Assembly: GCA_017307165.1 (NCBI GenBank)
Contig: JAFKGK010000005.1
Span: 124,001 to 188,000 of the forward strand
Source: Candidatus Melainabacteria bacterium
GTDB taxonomy: Bacteria; Cyanobacteriota; Vampirovibrionia; Obscuribacterales; Obscuribacteraceae
Length of the DNA stretch: 64,000 nucleotides
Direction of reading: 5' to 3'
How positions within the stretch are numbered: position 1 is the stretch's first letter; every line of letters begins with the position of its first letter. This document shows positions 23,047-32,300 of this stretch, piece by piece. The notes beneath the pieces are model-generated. The model searched no databases. It had not been told where the DNA came from and worked only from the letters and a program-made list of their open reading frames with translations. Position numbers and translations under genes: made by a program.

Positions 23047-24792
23047 ATGAGCAAGGAAGGCGGCAACAAAGAAGTAGCTAAACCTGCGGATCAGGTGCAG
23101 GAAACCCAGACGTCTCATCATCACGCAGCAAGGATGAGACTTGGTTCAGAAGCCGCCGTGTCTTTGTCGAGTCCACCCGCCGCCGCTGTCGGTGACTCCA
23201 GCGCTGCCGCTCGTGCTGAGACCGCCCCCACAGGTGACGGTCATTCGACGACTCCCGGCAAGCGCGCTCTCGATCACAAAAAGACACCCGAGCAACTGGT
23301 CAAGGCCGGTGCCATCGTCGATAAGACAAGTGCCCTAGATGTCCCGCCTGCGGTACATCCGGTCACCGATAAGACTCCGCCCAAGATCCAGGTTGCCATG
23401 GAAGACCGCGATAATCCGGTCGACAAGCAAAAGGACAAGCCCAATTTTGTCGTCAAGGCCGACGGTCAGATCGAGATGCACGGCAATCCCGATGCATCCA
23501 AGGGCAAGGACATCAAGGTCGTACTGGAGCGCAAGGACGGCCAGGTTGATCCTACCGACGAGCAGCAAAAGGCTGCAGACAAGCTGGTGAGCTACCTTTC
23601 TGATCGAGTCAAGGCTGGATATCCAGAAGCTGCAAAAGGCGTCGTGCTCGAGGACAAAGACGATGTTATCTCGGATGCCGTGCAAGCTCAGGCCAAGACC
23701 AAGCCCGCACCCGCCGAAGCCGCCATGTCGCCCGAAACCCGACATGCCGTAGGCCAGACCAGGAGATTTAACGGCTCTGGCGGTGCAGACATGCCGATGA
23801 CCCAAGCCGAAAACATGGGTTCGTTCCGCACTAGAGACGTGCCAAGGCAGCCTAATGAGACCGATCGTCAGGCTGCTACAAAAGAAGCCTGGGCCGGATT
23901 GTTCAATCCCGAAAAGCGCGAATCATATGACACAGTACGCAAGTCGCCGGACGGTCATGGTTATAGAGTGGGCCGCTATGGCTTTTCGGGCGATCAGCTC
24001 GGTGGCTTTCTTGCTGGCCTCGGCGATCCGCCCGACCCTGCCTTGATCGATAAACTTGTCAAAGAAGGCAAATTGCCCAAGGCCTTTGCTGAAAAATTGA
24101 AAAACCCCGAATTTATGGCCAAGATGAAAGAATTTGCGGCCAAGATGAAGTCGGGAGATGGTGAGATCTCCAAAGAAGAGATGCGGCAATTTTTGCCCAA
24201 GGACGCGCAAGAAGGCATGGCCACGGCCATGGTCGATAGCATGAAGGGCAAGATCGGGGACAATCCCGGTCAGCTTGCTGCCGCCATGATGTCGGGCAAG
24301 TCTGCCGATAATATAAGCCAGGCAGATCTCAATACTCCAGAAGCGCGGGAAATGGCCCAGGCTGGACAGACACTGTTTGATATCGCTACTGCCAGGCAGA
24401 GATCGGAAAGCAATGAGCGCGTAGTGGGCCAGGTGCCGACTGGCGATCGTCGCCATCTGATCGAAAATGCTTTGCGGCTTGCTGGAGTATCGCCTTCTGA
24501 TGCCAATATCGCAGCTGTGAACACGATCGTCCAAAAAGAATCCTCTTGGAACCCCAATGCCGTCAATGACTGGGATAGCAATGCTCGTAAGGGCACTCCA
24601 TCTAAGGGCTTGATGCAGACCATCGGGCCTACTTTCAGACAGTATGCTCTGCCTGGTTATGACAAGGATATGACCGATCCGACATCCAACCTGGTAGCAG
24701 GTATCAGATACGCCACAGCTCGTTATGGCTCATTGCAAAACGTGCCTGGCATCCGGGCGATGGCCAGAGGCAATGCCTACAGAGGCTATTGA
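23047..24792 (+). CDS. Large disordered protein with EF-hand-like loop and C-terminal lytic transglycosylase domain
   Basis: 581 residues from the ATG at 23047, preceded by GGAGG at 6 bases; a longer frame to 22936 has no such site. The first 280 residues are rich in Lys, Asp, Ala and Pro and look disordered. Around residues 375-390 KSGDGEISKEEMRQF resembles an EF-hand calcium loop. The last 110 residues are an SLT-type domain: IVQKESSWNPNAVN with the catalytic Glu (about residue 498), GLMQTIGPTFRQYA and NLVAGIRYATARYG, as in soluble lytic transglycosylases and phage tape-measure proteins. There is no signal peptide, unusual for a cell-wall enzyme. Confidence 0.8.
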   Translation: MSKEGGNKEVAKPADQVQETQTSHHHAARMRLGSEAAVSLSSPPAAAVGDSSAAARAETAPTGDGHSTTPGKRALDHKKTPEQLVKAGAIVDKTSALDVPPAVHPVTDKTPPKIQVAMEDRDNPVDKQKDKPNFVVKADGQIEMHGNPDASKGKDIKVVLERKDGQVDPTDEQQKAADKLVSYLSDRVKAGYPEAAKGVVLEDKDDVISDAVQAQAKTKPAPAEAAMSPETRHAVGQTRRFNGSGGADMPMTQAENMGSFRTRDVPRQPNETDRQAATKEAWAGLFNPEKRESYDTVRKSPDGHGYRVGRYGFSGDQLGGFLAGLGDPPDPALIDKLVKEGKLPKAFAEKLKNPEFMAKMKEFAAKMKSGDGEISKEEMRQFLPKDAQEGMATAMVDSMKGKIGDNPGQLAAAMMSGKSADNISQADLNTPEAREMAQAGQTLFDIATARQRSESNERVVGQVPTGDRRHLIENALRLAGVSPSDANIAAVNTIVQKESSWNPNAVNDWDSNARKGTPSKGLMQTIGPTFRQYALPGYDKDMTDPTSNLVAGIRYATARYGSLQNVPGIRAMARGNAYRGY

Positions 24793-24827
24793 TAAAGAGC
24801 CAGACCTTTTTATGTTTGTTTTGCTGT

Positions 24828-27032
24828 CTAGCTAAAGGCGTGCAAGACATAGCTGTAGCCCTGGATCAAGCTTGATCCTGAGCCGCCGTTCAGTGCATCA
24901 ACGATATCTGATTCGATCGTCGTCTCGTCTATGTAATGAGGGCCGGCCGGGGCCACGGCTTTAAACAAACCGGCGTTTTTGCTCCGATCACTCGATATTT
25001 TGGCAAAGGCAGCCCGCATGGCCGCGATTTGCTTGTCTTGATCTTTGTCTGAAAAGGACTTTGATTTAATATTGTCGCTTTCGCTCTCAAACTGCGCGGC
25101 TTTGCCTTGATCGCCAGCAATACGGCAGACATTGGCCGCAGCATAAAAATAGAGAGAGCGACGTGCCGATTGACTGTCGGCATTCATGGTGCCGGCTAGT
25201 GCTGCAAGATCGTCGGCAGCAGATTTGTAGTCTCCCATCTGTAGTGCCAGGCCTGCCTTTATTGCAAGCAGTCTACTCAGATAGCGATCAGGATCTGGGT
25301 AGCCGTGCTTGATAAATTCGGCGAGCATTCGGCTTGCCTCGACTGCCTTGCCTTGTTTGTATAGAGCCTGGGCTCTCAGAGCCAAGAGCAATCCATCTTG
25401 TGGCTTGATCTCGCATTCGTGCTCTAAATAGGTCTGAGCCTCAGAGAGTTTTTTGCCACCTTGTGCCATCAAAGATAGTGCCTTGGCTGATTTTAAATCG
25501 TCGTCGAAGCCAAATTTTGTCAATCCTTTTTGTGCTATGCGTTCGACATCCGCAAAGCGAGCAGCACGCAGACCTGCACGGACTGCGTTTTTGTACCATC
25601 TTTGCGAGTCTGGATTGAGCTCTGACATGCGCTGCGAGTCTGCAAAGCATGTGGCAAAATCGTTCTGGGACGCGGCAATGCTGGCTCTAAATCCCAATGC
25701 CTGCTCGTTGTCCGGCTCGGCTTGCAAGACTAAAGCAAGGTCCTTGAGCGCGTCTGCGGCACGTCCCTGTTGATACAGATTGCTGGCTCGGTAGATGCGG
25801 TATTTGCTGTAGCCTGGTTGCGACTGGATGATTTTATCGATTAGAGGCAGGGCTTCGTTCAAATTTTTTTGTGCGATGAGGCGGTCATGCTCGGCCAGCA
25901 AAAATCTTGGCTCACCGTCTATCTCAAATGCTTTTTGTCCGGCGGCAAAGGCTTGTTGTGGATTTTTGCCAAAAAGATACGCATCAAATGCGGTGGCATG
26001 GGCGCGGAGCTTGCTAGCGTCAAGGTCGAGAGCCTTGGAGTACTCGTCCTCGATCAATTTGTTGTTGCCGACGGCAGCGTTACGTGCCATGAGTGCGAGC
26101 GAGACCTGGAGTAGTGCCTTTTTGTCCTGCAATGACTTTATAGTCTGGTCGCAATCGGCCAGGTCGATGTGAGCGCCTGCGATTGCTTTCTGCGCGGCAA
26201 GATCGTTGACGATCTCCTCGTCCTTTATTTCTAATGTTTGGGCGATCTCTAGACCATTGGCGGAAATGGCGGCGGCTCGGTCGTGGCGGCCGGCGGCATT
26301 GCATATAGTGGCAGCATAAGCGAGATCGCCAGGGCGTCGTGATTTTTTTCCTGTCTCAGCCAGCCAGTCGGCTGCTAGAACGGCTTTTTGCTTGTCATCG
26401 AGGGCCAGATAGCAGCGAGCAAGACTTGCAAATAGACCGCCATAGCTGCGATCGATCTTTAAAGCCTTTTCATAGTCGACCAAAGCTGCGGCATAGTTTT
26501 TTTTGCTTTCAGAAGCAGTGCCTTGTGTCATCAAAGCCTTGATCGCTGCAGGTGGCGGTGTGTCACTCGAATTGGCATGAGAGCTCTTGATGCTTGCCAG
26601 CACTTTATTTTGCAAGTCTTGATTGTCTTTTTGCTGCATGAGCTGCGGATCGACTGATTTTGCCTTATCGAGCATGGATAGGGCTTCTGCATTTCTTTGC
26701 AATTGTGCGAGTGCGCGTGCTCTCTTGATATACAGGGGAGCATACTTGTCGTCATAGCTAGTGATACCGGCATTGTAAAACATGGCAGCATCGAGATATT
26801 TACCTGCTTTGTAGGCAGCGTCTCCTCTGGTCTCGGCGTCATCGCGAGAAGTGGCGACCGATCTAGAGTTTTGCAGGCTGGGCTGCTGCTGCGGTTTTGC
26901 TTTGAGAGGGCCGGTTTTGACGCCATTGAGGATGAGGTCCTCAAATCCTGTTTCTGCTCTAGCATGATCGGCATGAGCGATAAAAAAGCTCAATGCTAAA
27001 GGAAGGACGGATTTCCAGGTGTTTATGCGCAT
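24828..27032 (-). CDS. Secreted TPR repeat protein
   Basis: 734 residues with a signal peptide (cleavage near residue 26, HARAE). The rest is largely tetratricopeptide-like helical repeats, for example AAYKAGKYLDAAMFYNAGI, ALVDYEKALKIDRSYGGLFASLARCYLAL, ALPLIDKIIQSQPGYSKYRIYRASNLYQQGRAADALKDLALVL (each cited in short form: cores GKYLDAAMFY, ALVDYEKAL, YQQGRAADAL). TPR arrays are protein-binding scaffolds, here outside the cytoplasmic membrane. The C-terminal 60 residues (PAGPHYIDETTIESDI) are not repeats. Function unknown; similar secreted TPR genes occur at 30448 and 55709. Confidence 0.8.
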   Translation of the reverse strand: MRINTWKSVLPLALSFFIAHADHARAETGFEDLILNGVKTGPLKAKPQQQPSLQNSRSVATSRDDAETRGDAAYKAGKYLDAAMFYNAGITSYDDKYAPLYIKRARALAQLQRNAEALSMLDKAKSVDPQLMQQKDNQDLQNKVLASIKSSHANSSDTPPPAAIKALMTQGTASESKKNYAAALVDYEKALKIDRSYGGLFASLARCYLALDDKQKAVLAADWLAETGKKSRRPGDLAYAATICNAAGRHDRAAAISANGLEIAQTLEIKDEEIVNDLAAQKAIAGAHIDLADCDQTIKSLQDKKALLQVSLALMARNAAVGNNKLIEDEYSKALDLDASKLRAHATAFDAYLFGKNPQQAFAAGQKAFEIDGEPRFLLAEHDRLIAQKNLNEALPLIDKIIQSQPGYSKYRIYRASNLYQQGRAADALKDLALVLQAEPDNEQALGFRASIAASQNDFATCFADSQRMSELNPDSQRWYKNAVRAGLRAARFADVERIAQKGLTKFGFDDDLKSAKALSLMAQGGKKLSEAQTYLEHECEIKPQDGLLLALRAQALYKQGKAVEASRMLAEFIKHGYPDPDRYLSRLLAIKAGLALQMGDYKSAADDLAALAGTMNADSQSARRSLYFYAAANVCRIAGDQGKAAQFESESDNIKSKSFSDKDQDKQIAAMRAAFAKISSDRSKNAGLFKAVAPAGPHYIDETTIESDIVDALNGGSGSSLIQGYSYVLHAFS

Positions 27033-27116
27033 ATAAATCTTGTTTTAGCGAGGTCTTGTAATAGCGAATTTTTGCTCTTATAGGCTTGCTATTGTAACGC
27101 ACGGTTTACTGGTAAA

Positions 27117-28196
27117 ATGCCCCAGATGAAAGAAATAGGATTTGAATTTGGCCGGTTGCATTTCTCGCAGGATACCCTCGAGATGATACCCAGCCTCAAT
27201 ATGCAAGTGGAGATGCGCATCAGGCTTTTTGCGGCCGGTGACGAAGGTTTGATCGAGGCACCGTTTTTAGGATTCGAATACTTGCCCGATATATTACAGA
27301 CCAAGAGCGCGATCTGGCTGCATATCAGTGGGGCACCAGGGCCAGAATTTTGGCAGCAGTTGGATAATGCCCTCGATCTGACGCAGGAGCAGATCAAATA
27401 CCTGCGGTCGCCGCACAAGAGAGCATTTTTTGAAGATTTTCACAATGGTGTTTTCTGGACTGTGAAAAAGCCGGTGGTATCGGATGTGGTGGATGCCATC
27501 GAAACCGTCAACTTTTTTCTCACCGAAAAAATCGTAGTTTCCCGCCAGTTTAGCCATGATAACGTCATGTCTATGGTCAGTCATAAATTGATGGAGCGTG
27601 GCGAGCATTTTCGCTGTCGCGGCGCCGATCGTATCGCGGCCGAGCTGATGCAGGACGTGATCGAAAGCTACGTGGAGGTCCTGCAGCTTGGCGGTACTCG
27701 TCTGGAAGAAATCCAGAACATGGTGATCAGGCGCCCTGGTAAGCAAGAGTTGCTTTTGATCAATCGGGCGCAGCAGCTGGTTTGGATCTTTCTCAATTTT
27801 GTCTGGCCTATCGAGACCGTTATCCAGGCTATGCTGCGCTCGACCAACCCAGCTATCGGCATCGAAGGCAAGCAGCATTTTTTGCATCGAGGCAATGAAG
27901 CTGAGGCTGTGGTCAAGCTATTTGAGACCTATCGGGCCATGTCCTACAACCTGATGGATGTATACGTCTCAGGTCTGGGATTGAAAACAAATGAAACAAC
28001 CATGATTCTCACAGTCATCGCGACGCTATTTTTGCCGCCGAGCTTGATCGCCGGTATTTATGGGATGAATTTCAACATACCTGAAGTGCATATAACTTTT
28101 GGCTATTATCTGTGTCTGGGCCTGATGATTGGTGTATCCGGCGGTTTGCTGTGGTGGTTGCATGCGCGCGGCTACATAGATTTTAAGGGTGGTTGA
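27117..28196 (+). CDS. CorA-family divalent metal/magnesium transporter
   Basis: 359 residues. A large soluble N-terminal domain (alpha/beta then long helices, with VDAIETVNFFLTEKIVVSRQF typical of the family) is followed by two C-terminal membrane helices (TVIATLFLPPSLIAGIYGMNF and YYLCLGLMIGVSGGLLWWL). The signature GMN motif is present at YGMNFN between them. Members form pentameric channels that import Mg2+ or Co2+, or export zinc (ZntB subgroup); the substrate cannot be assigned. It is divergent from the TPR gene upstream. Confidence 0.92.
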   Translation: MPQMKEIGFEFGRLHFSQDTLEMIPSLNMQVEMRIRLFAAGDEGLIEAPFLGFEYLPDILQTKSAIWLHISGAPGPEFWQQLDNALDLTQEQIKYLRSPHKRAFFEDFHNGVFWTVKKPVVSDVVDAIETVNFFLTEKIVVSRQFSHDNVMSMVSHKLMERGEHFRCRGADRIAAELMQDVIESYVEVLQLGGTRLEEIQNMVIRRPGKQELLLINRAQQLVWIFLNFVWPIETVIQAMLRSTNPAIGIEGKQHFLHRGNEAEAVVKLFETYRAMSYNLMDVYVSGLGLKTNETTMILTVIATLFLPPSLIAGIYGMNFNIPEVHITFGYYLCLGLMIGVSGGLLWWLHARGYIDFKGG

Positions 28197-28252
28197 AATA
28201 TAATGGGCTCTTGGCCGCGATTTAAGATGATCGGAGGCAGGGAGAAAATTAT

Positions 28253-29065
28253 ATGGAAATGCGTGGCGGAAGATATTTGCTGGTTTCGAGACTGGCTCTA
28301 GGTGCAAGTTTGGTGCAAGCTTTGCTATTTGCGCTGGCAAATCCTTGTCCTTGCCTGGCAGACAATCTGGTGACCAAGGTGGTGCGCGGTGTGGCCAAGG
28401 GGGCCGAGACAGTCGTCGTGGACACTGCCAAGGGTGCTGGAGTTGTGGTAAAGAGTGCTGGTCATGTGGGCGAAGTAGTCGTACAAGATGCAGCCAAAGG
28501 CACGGGCACAGTGGTGCGTAGTGCAGGGCATGCCGTGGGTATCGGCAACGGTGATGCCGTGCCATACACCCCGCCTGCCAATGGCAATACGGTAGTCAAT
28601 GCAGCAGCGCCTGTGGCACCTGCTGTATCGGCCGCTGCTGCGCCGACGGCTCGTCCTTCGTTAGCTAATATCGGCAAGGCACCCAAATCTCCTCCGCCAT
28701 CGACCTTGGCCTTGATTGGCACCACCCTTGGTGTTGCAATCGATGGGGCTGGCAATATTGTGGATACTAGTGGCAGATTGGTGGGGCGAGTCTTGGCGAG
28801 CTCGACGGATGCGGCCGGTCAGGCTGTGGATCTGGGAGGTCAGACTCTGAGCGTGTCGGTAAATGCGGCGGGTGAGATGGTGGATGGGTCTGGGCGTATC
28901 GTCGGGCACATACTGGGTGCACCGGGGAGGCCGGCACAGCCGTCTGCTGGACTTGCAGCGCCGGCTACTACTGGTACTACTACAACTACTGGCAGCTCCT
29001 GGAATGATGAGTCGGCTTTGAATGATGCGGCAGGTAAATTGCATGGGCCTTTGCAATCTAAATAG
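28253..29065 (+). CDS. Secreted repeat protein with Gly/Ala-rich helical and beta repeats
   Basis: 270 residues with a signal peptide (cleavage near residue 37, CLADN). Two repeat types: residues about 42-98 repeat VVVDTAKGAGVVVKSAGH / VVVQDAAKGTGTVVRSAGH (18-19 residues, amphipathic), and residues about 160-220 repeat VAIDGAGNIVDTSGRLVGRVL / VSVNAAGEMVDGSGRIVGHIL, the latter recalling DUF3659-type G-x-x-x-D-x-x-G-x-x-V-G units. Pro/Ala-rich linkers separate them. GGGAG precedes the ATG. Probably an envelope or extracellular structural protein. Confidence 0.65.
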   Translation: MEMRGGRYLLVSRLALGASLVQALLFALANPCPCLADNLVTKVVRGVAKGAETVVVDTAKGAGVVVKSAGHVGEVVVQDAAKGTGTVVRSAGHAVGIGNGDAVPYTPPANGNTVVNAAAPVAPAVSAAAAPTARPSLANIGKAPKSPPPSTLALIGTTLGVAIDGAGNIVDTSGRLVGRVLASSTDAAGQAVDLGGQTLSVSVNAAGEMVDGSGRIVGHILGAPGRPAQPSAGLAAPATTGTTTTTGSSWNDESALNDAAGKLHGPLQSK

Positions 29066-29163
29066 CTTGTGAGATCTTTGCATTTTTATTTTTAGGCTGC
29101 AGGTTTAGGTTCAGGTTTAGGTGAAATAAGGCAGGTCGGTTTGTGCTGATTGGGCCGTTTTAC

Positions 29164-29199
29164 TTTTGTTAGAAAATAGCTCTGGAATTTCTAACAAAA
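29164..29199. repeat. Dispersed GTTAGAAA hairpin, copy B
   Basis: 12-bp perfect stem TTTTGTTAGAAA (29164-29175) with TTTCTAACAAAA (29188-29199), 12-base loop. Same GTTAGAAA core as copies A, C and D, but with flanking TTTT in place of ATCC. Confidence 0.7.
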
Positions 29200-29372
29200 A
29201 CCAGATCAGCCAAACTCGCCCCCCGACACCCTGCGCCATCCCCATGATTTAATCCAAAATCCCAATTTGCACCCTAAAGCTTTATAAGTCCATCAGACAT
29301 ATATCACCCCACCTACTCCCTTTAAGGCAATGCGCCACGCTTCGGCCCCCAATTTTTACCAACAAAAATAAA

Positions 29373-29393
29373 GGCCATCCCATACGGATGGCC
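29373..29393 (-). terminator. Intrinsic terminator of the GatB/YqeY gene
   Basis: Stem GGCCATCC/GGATGGCC with a 5-base loop; on the minus strand it is followed by TTTATTTTTG. Located 45 bases past the stop of the gene at 29438. Confidence 0.85.
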
Positions 29394-29437
29394 CTCATAA
29401 CACAGGTCAGTATCTAACAAAATAAGCTGGATCAATA

Positions 29438-29896
29438 TCACTGCCCGAGCAAGTCAGACACGATCTGCTTAACCACATTGCCATCGGCCAAGCCTTTGAC
29501 TTTGGGCATCACTGCCTTCATCACAGCCCCGGCACTGCGCCCCTCTACCGGCAGTCCATCGATGATCCCCTGCACTATGGCCTTGATCTCATCGGGAGAC
29601 TTTTGCGCTGGCAGATATTTGATCAAGATATCCCGTTCCAGGATCTCCTTGTCAGCAAGCTCCTGGCGCCCGGCCTTGGTAAACTCGGCAATCGAATCAT
29701 TGCGCTGCTTGACCTGCTTTTGAATCACGGCAAGCTCTTCTTCGTTAGAGAGCACTTTTTCTTTGCCGACTTCATTTTCTTTGTATTTCATGGCCGAGAG
29801 CGCTGAACGCAGAGTGTCCACCTTTACTTGCTCTCGTGCCTTCATTGCTTCTTTGAGGTCTTGAGAGATCTGCTCTTTGATAGTCACGCTGCTCAT
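29438..29896 (-). CDS. GatB/YqeY domain protein
   Basis: 152 residues, the usual length for stand-alone YqeY proteins. Helical N-terminal part (QDLKEAMKAREQVKVDTLRSALSAMKYKE; core KAREQVKVDTLRSALSA) and a C-terminal domain with AIVQGIIDGLPVEGRSAGAVMKAVMPKVKGLADG, which is the GatB tail domain associated with tRNA-dependent amidotransferases. The free-standing protein probably binds tRNA or assists translation; its precise role is not known. AGGAC precedes the ATG. Confidence 0.92.
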   Translation of the reverse strand: MSSVTIKEQISQDLKEAMKAREQVKVDTLRSALSAMKYKENEVGKEKVLSNEEELAVIQKQVKQRNDSIAEFTKAGRQELADKEILERDILIKYLPAQKSPDEIKAIVQGIIDGLPVEGRSAGAVMKAVMPKVKGLADGNVVKQIVSDLLGQ

Positions 29897-29972
29897 CGCT
29901 CGGTCCTTTCTGTATAAAGCGTTCGAAAAGCATATTTTACCGCATTGATCAGGGCCGGGCGCCGCTCTCTAT

Positions 29973-30365
29973 CTAATCATCTATAGCAAATGATTGAGCG
30001 CTGAAGGGCGCACGCCATCCATCTTCCACTTTCAAAATACCTTCCACCGTTGCCTCAACCCCTACTTTGGCCGTCTTGAGGATTTGACCTGGGCCAGAAG
30101 CCAGCATCAGCGCTACATTGCCATCACGCGCGTTCATTTCGTCTGAGAGCGACTCTGCGTACTGGCAGGCGTTTTCGATCTGTCTTTTGGCTACATGCGT
30201 AGGTACGCCAACTGCCAGTGCAGTAGCCGAGCCCAGCAAGCGTACCGGCAGATAAGCCGTGCTACGCAGATTTTCATGCGAATCCGCTCTCGCTGCATCT
30301 TTAAACCCGCAAGCCATCCCGACTCCTAATGCTGTCGCCATTGCCATGACTGTCAACTTTTTCAT
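29973..30365 (-). CDS. Small secreted protein of unknown function
   Basis: 130 residues from the ATG at 30365 (GAGG 8 bases upstream; the TTG two codons earlier is less likely). Signal peptide at residues 1-28 (cleavage ARADS). The mature part is helical with PVRLLGSATALAVGVPTHVAKRQIENACQYAESLSDEM, cited as LGSATALAVGVPTHVA, which may be membrane-active, and a Trp-containing C-terminus. I do not recognise the family. Confidence 0.55.
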   Translation of the reverse strand: MKKLTVMAMATALGVGMACGFKDAARADSHENLRSTAYLPVRLLGSATALAVGVPTHVAKRQIENACQYAESLSDEMNARDGNVALMLASGPGQILKTAKVGVEATVEGILKVEDGWRAPFSAQSFAIDD

Positions 30366-30447
30366 TTTCAATACCTCGTTAAAGCAAACCTTGCTCTATC
30401 AAGATATCGTCACGATGCTTGTCTGCTTGCCGCTTTCAACACTTTTG

Positions 30448-31533
30448 TCACTGTTGCGACGATTTTGCATTTAAAATAACGTGCAAGTCATCGATAAACA
30501 TCGCGGGTGTCTGTCCATGCGGCTCGACATAATCCAGGGCCCGTCTAAAAGCTCTTCTTGCCTCTTTGTATTGATCGAGCGCCAGATAGCACCGCCCTTG
30601 CTCCATATAGATCATCAAATAACGAAATGGAGAGATCTTGGTGGCATGCGCACCACCTGCGGCACTATGTGCCAAAGCCAGGGCTTGTTTGCAAAACTGC
30701 AGACCAGTCTCCGGATGATTGCATTGCCGCGCGACCATTGCTTCGCAATTGTAGACAATGAGACGAGCGCGTTTTACGGCATCGTTGTTGGGCGAGAGAT
30801 TGTCCCAGGCCCTCGCCGAATTGACTACCTGCGCCAATTCGAGTTGTAGTTTGTCGATCTTGCCTTGCTTGGAGTATATATAGGCCAGCCGTTCCGAGGC
30901 GACTGCTACTGCAAAAAAGGTCTCCACTGATTTTACATAGTTGAGCTGCAATGAGCGATATAGGCTCTCTGCGCTTTCAAAATCCCCTTCGCCGGCCAGC
31001 GTGTCGGCAAAGACAAGCACCGCCCCTGGTGCAAAAGGTTGAAATTCGTTGTGCTTAAAACCGACCGCATTACGCACTGCCATGTATTTGCCCATTTGCG
31101 CTATCTGGTGCTTGCAAGCGGCCGCTCCTGTCTTGTCGCCTGTCCGCTCGCTTACTTCGATCAATTTGCGCAGGGTATTGAGGACTCTCATATTGTCCGG
31201 CCTAAAGCAACCTGCATTATCGAGGGCCTCTTTGTATTTTTGCTTGGCCAGAGCATAGTTGTGATTTGATTGCTGATGCTGGCCCTCTGCTGTAAGTCTC
31301 TGAAACTCCGCTTCTGAGCTGTATGGTCGCACTGCCAGATCAATGCCCGCAAAAGGAGAGGCCTCTTCCTCGATCCAATCGCCCTGGTTGGCTGGAATAG
31401 GAATAATCTCGGCATTGGTTTGCGCATCCAGCTCGCTTGCCAGCGCTCCTGGCATTGCGCATCGAATTAAACCGGCGCCAAGACAGGCCAGTATTATCGC
31501 GGGGGCGCGCAGCCATCTCAGATCGGCGAGCAA
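30448..31533 (-). CDS. Secreted TPR-like protein
   Basis: 361 residues starting with TTG at 31533, 4 bases after the SOUL gene stop; the only start that keeps the signal sequence (RWLRAPAIILACLGAGLI, cleavage near residue 32 at ALAS). Helical repeats follow: ALAKQKYKEALDNAG, LRKLIEVSERTGDKTGAAACKHQ, AESLYRSLQLNYVKS, GRCYLALDQYKEARRAFRRALDYV. Likely co-expressed with the SOUL protein upstream. Role unknown, but the spacing suggests a joint job with that protein in the envelope. Confidence 0.75.
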   Translation of the reverse strand: MLADLRWLRAPAIILACLGAGLIRCAMPGALASELDAQTNAEIIPIPANQGDWIEEEASPFAGIDLAVRPYSSEAEFQRLTAEGQHQQSNHNYALAKQKYKEALDNAGCFRPDNMRVLNTLRKLIEVSERTGDKTGAAACKHQIAQMGKYMAVRNAVGFKHNEFQPFAPGAVLVFADTLAGEGDFESAESLYRSLQLNYVKSVETFFAVAVASERLAYIYSKQGKIDKLQLELAQVVNSARAWDNLSPNNDAVKRARLIVYNCEAMVARQCNHPETGLQFCKQALALAHSAAGGAHATKISPFRYLMIYMEQGRCYLALDQYKEARRAFRRALDYVEPHGQTPAMFIDDLHVILNAKSSQQ

Positions 31534-31537
31534 GATC

Positions 31538-32197
31538 CTAACCCGTGATAGGGATCAGGACTTCGTTGCGCTTGAGAAATGGCAGAGCAAAAGGCGGATT
31601 GTAATAAGCATGGATCGATTGTCCTGCCGCCGACATGCCCATGCCGCCTATGAGTTTGAGCAATTCGTCGCGCTTTTTAGTAAATTGCCTCTCCGAAGCG
31701 CTGCCGGCAAACTTAATGGTGGCCAGTTTGCGCTCTTCGATTTGAGTGATCTCGATACGATTGTCGATTGGTGCCGGTAGAGTCGCGATATTTTCGGCAA
31801 ATTGCTCAGGCATGATAAAGGTGATGAGCCAACGGCGCCCCTCTAGCTCGATGGTCACAGGAGCGACCATGTCGATCTTTTGTCCTTTAGATTTGGCGCT
31901 AGCCGTCGACAAAGAATGAGTCTGGCTTGCTTCATCTTCGCGGCCTGCAGGCTTGTTTTTGCCAAAGATATAAGCAGCCAGGATACGAAAACCCTCATTT
32001 AACGCCGAGCCTCGATCTCCATCCACACGGACGCGCGCGACGACGATCTTGGGATAAAGGCGGATCTCGCAATTGCCGTGCCTCGAAAGCACTCTAAACT
32101 TGGGCTCCTTGGCTCTTGCCTTGGCTTCTTCGGTCATTGTATAAGTGACCGCCGCTGCTGCCAGGGCAAATATCATTTTGCGTTTGCGAATGCGCAT
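31538..32197 (-). CDS. SOUL family heme-binding protein
   Basis: 219 residues from the ATG at 32197 (GAGG 7 bases upstream). A basic, hydrophobic N-terminus (RIRKRKMIFALAAAAVTYT) is a signal peptide or anchor. The SOUL domain follows: CEIRLYPKIVVARVRVD, FRILAAYIFGKNKPAG, KIDMVAPVTIEL, and YYNPPFALPFLKRNEVLIPI at the end, matching the family's conserved N-P-P-x-x-x-P-F-x-x-R-N-E. An insertion of about 25 Ser/Ala-rich residues sits between YIFG and KIDM. SOUL proteins bind heme or tetrapyrroles with weak affinity; physiological role in bacteria is unclear. Confidence 0.92.
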   Translation of the reverse strand: MRIRKRKMIFALAAAAVTYTMTEEAKARAKEPKFRVLSRHGNCEIRLYPKIVVARVRVDGDRGSALNEGFRILAAYIFGKNKPAGREDEASQTHSLSTASAKSKGQKIDMVAPVTIELEGRRWLITFIMPEQFAENIATLPAPIDNRIEITQIEERKLATIKFAGSASERQFTKKRDELLKLIGGMGMSAAGQSIHAYYNPPFALPFLKRNEVLIPITG

Positions 32198-32300
32198 GCT
32201 GTATCCTCGTGTTTGCGGCAAGCCGTGAGGTCTCGCCTACCAGACAAGTTTGGCAGATTTTGCCCCTTGGAGTCACATTTAGAGAGCGTTTTTATTTTAT

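Larger units (their letters stand above)
29066..29437. other. Intergenic region with hairpin repeat and terminator
   Basis: 372 bases between convergent genes. It contains a short direct repeat of GGTTTAG near 29103-29120, the GTTAGAAA hairpin copy B (29164-29199) and the minus-strand terminator at 29373-29393. The rest is pyrimidine-rich with no coding frame. Confidence 0.6.

Noticed and set aside
29338-29437. Possible small RNA gene in the 29 kb gap
   Set aside because: Only a terminator and a hairpin repeat are seen, with no promoter pattern I trust.
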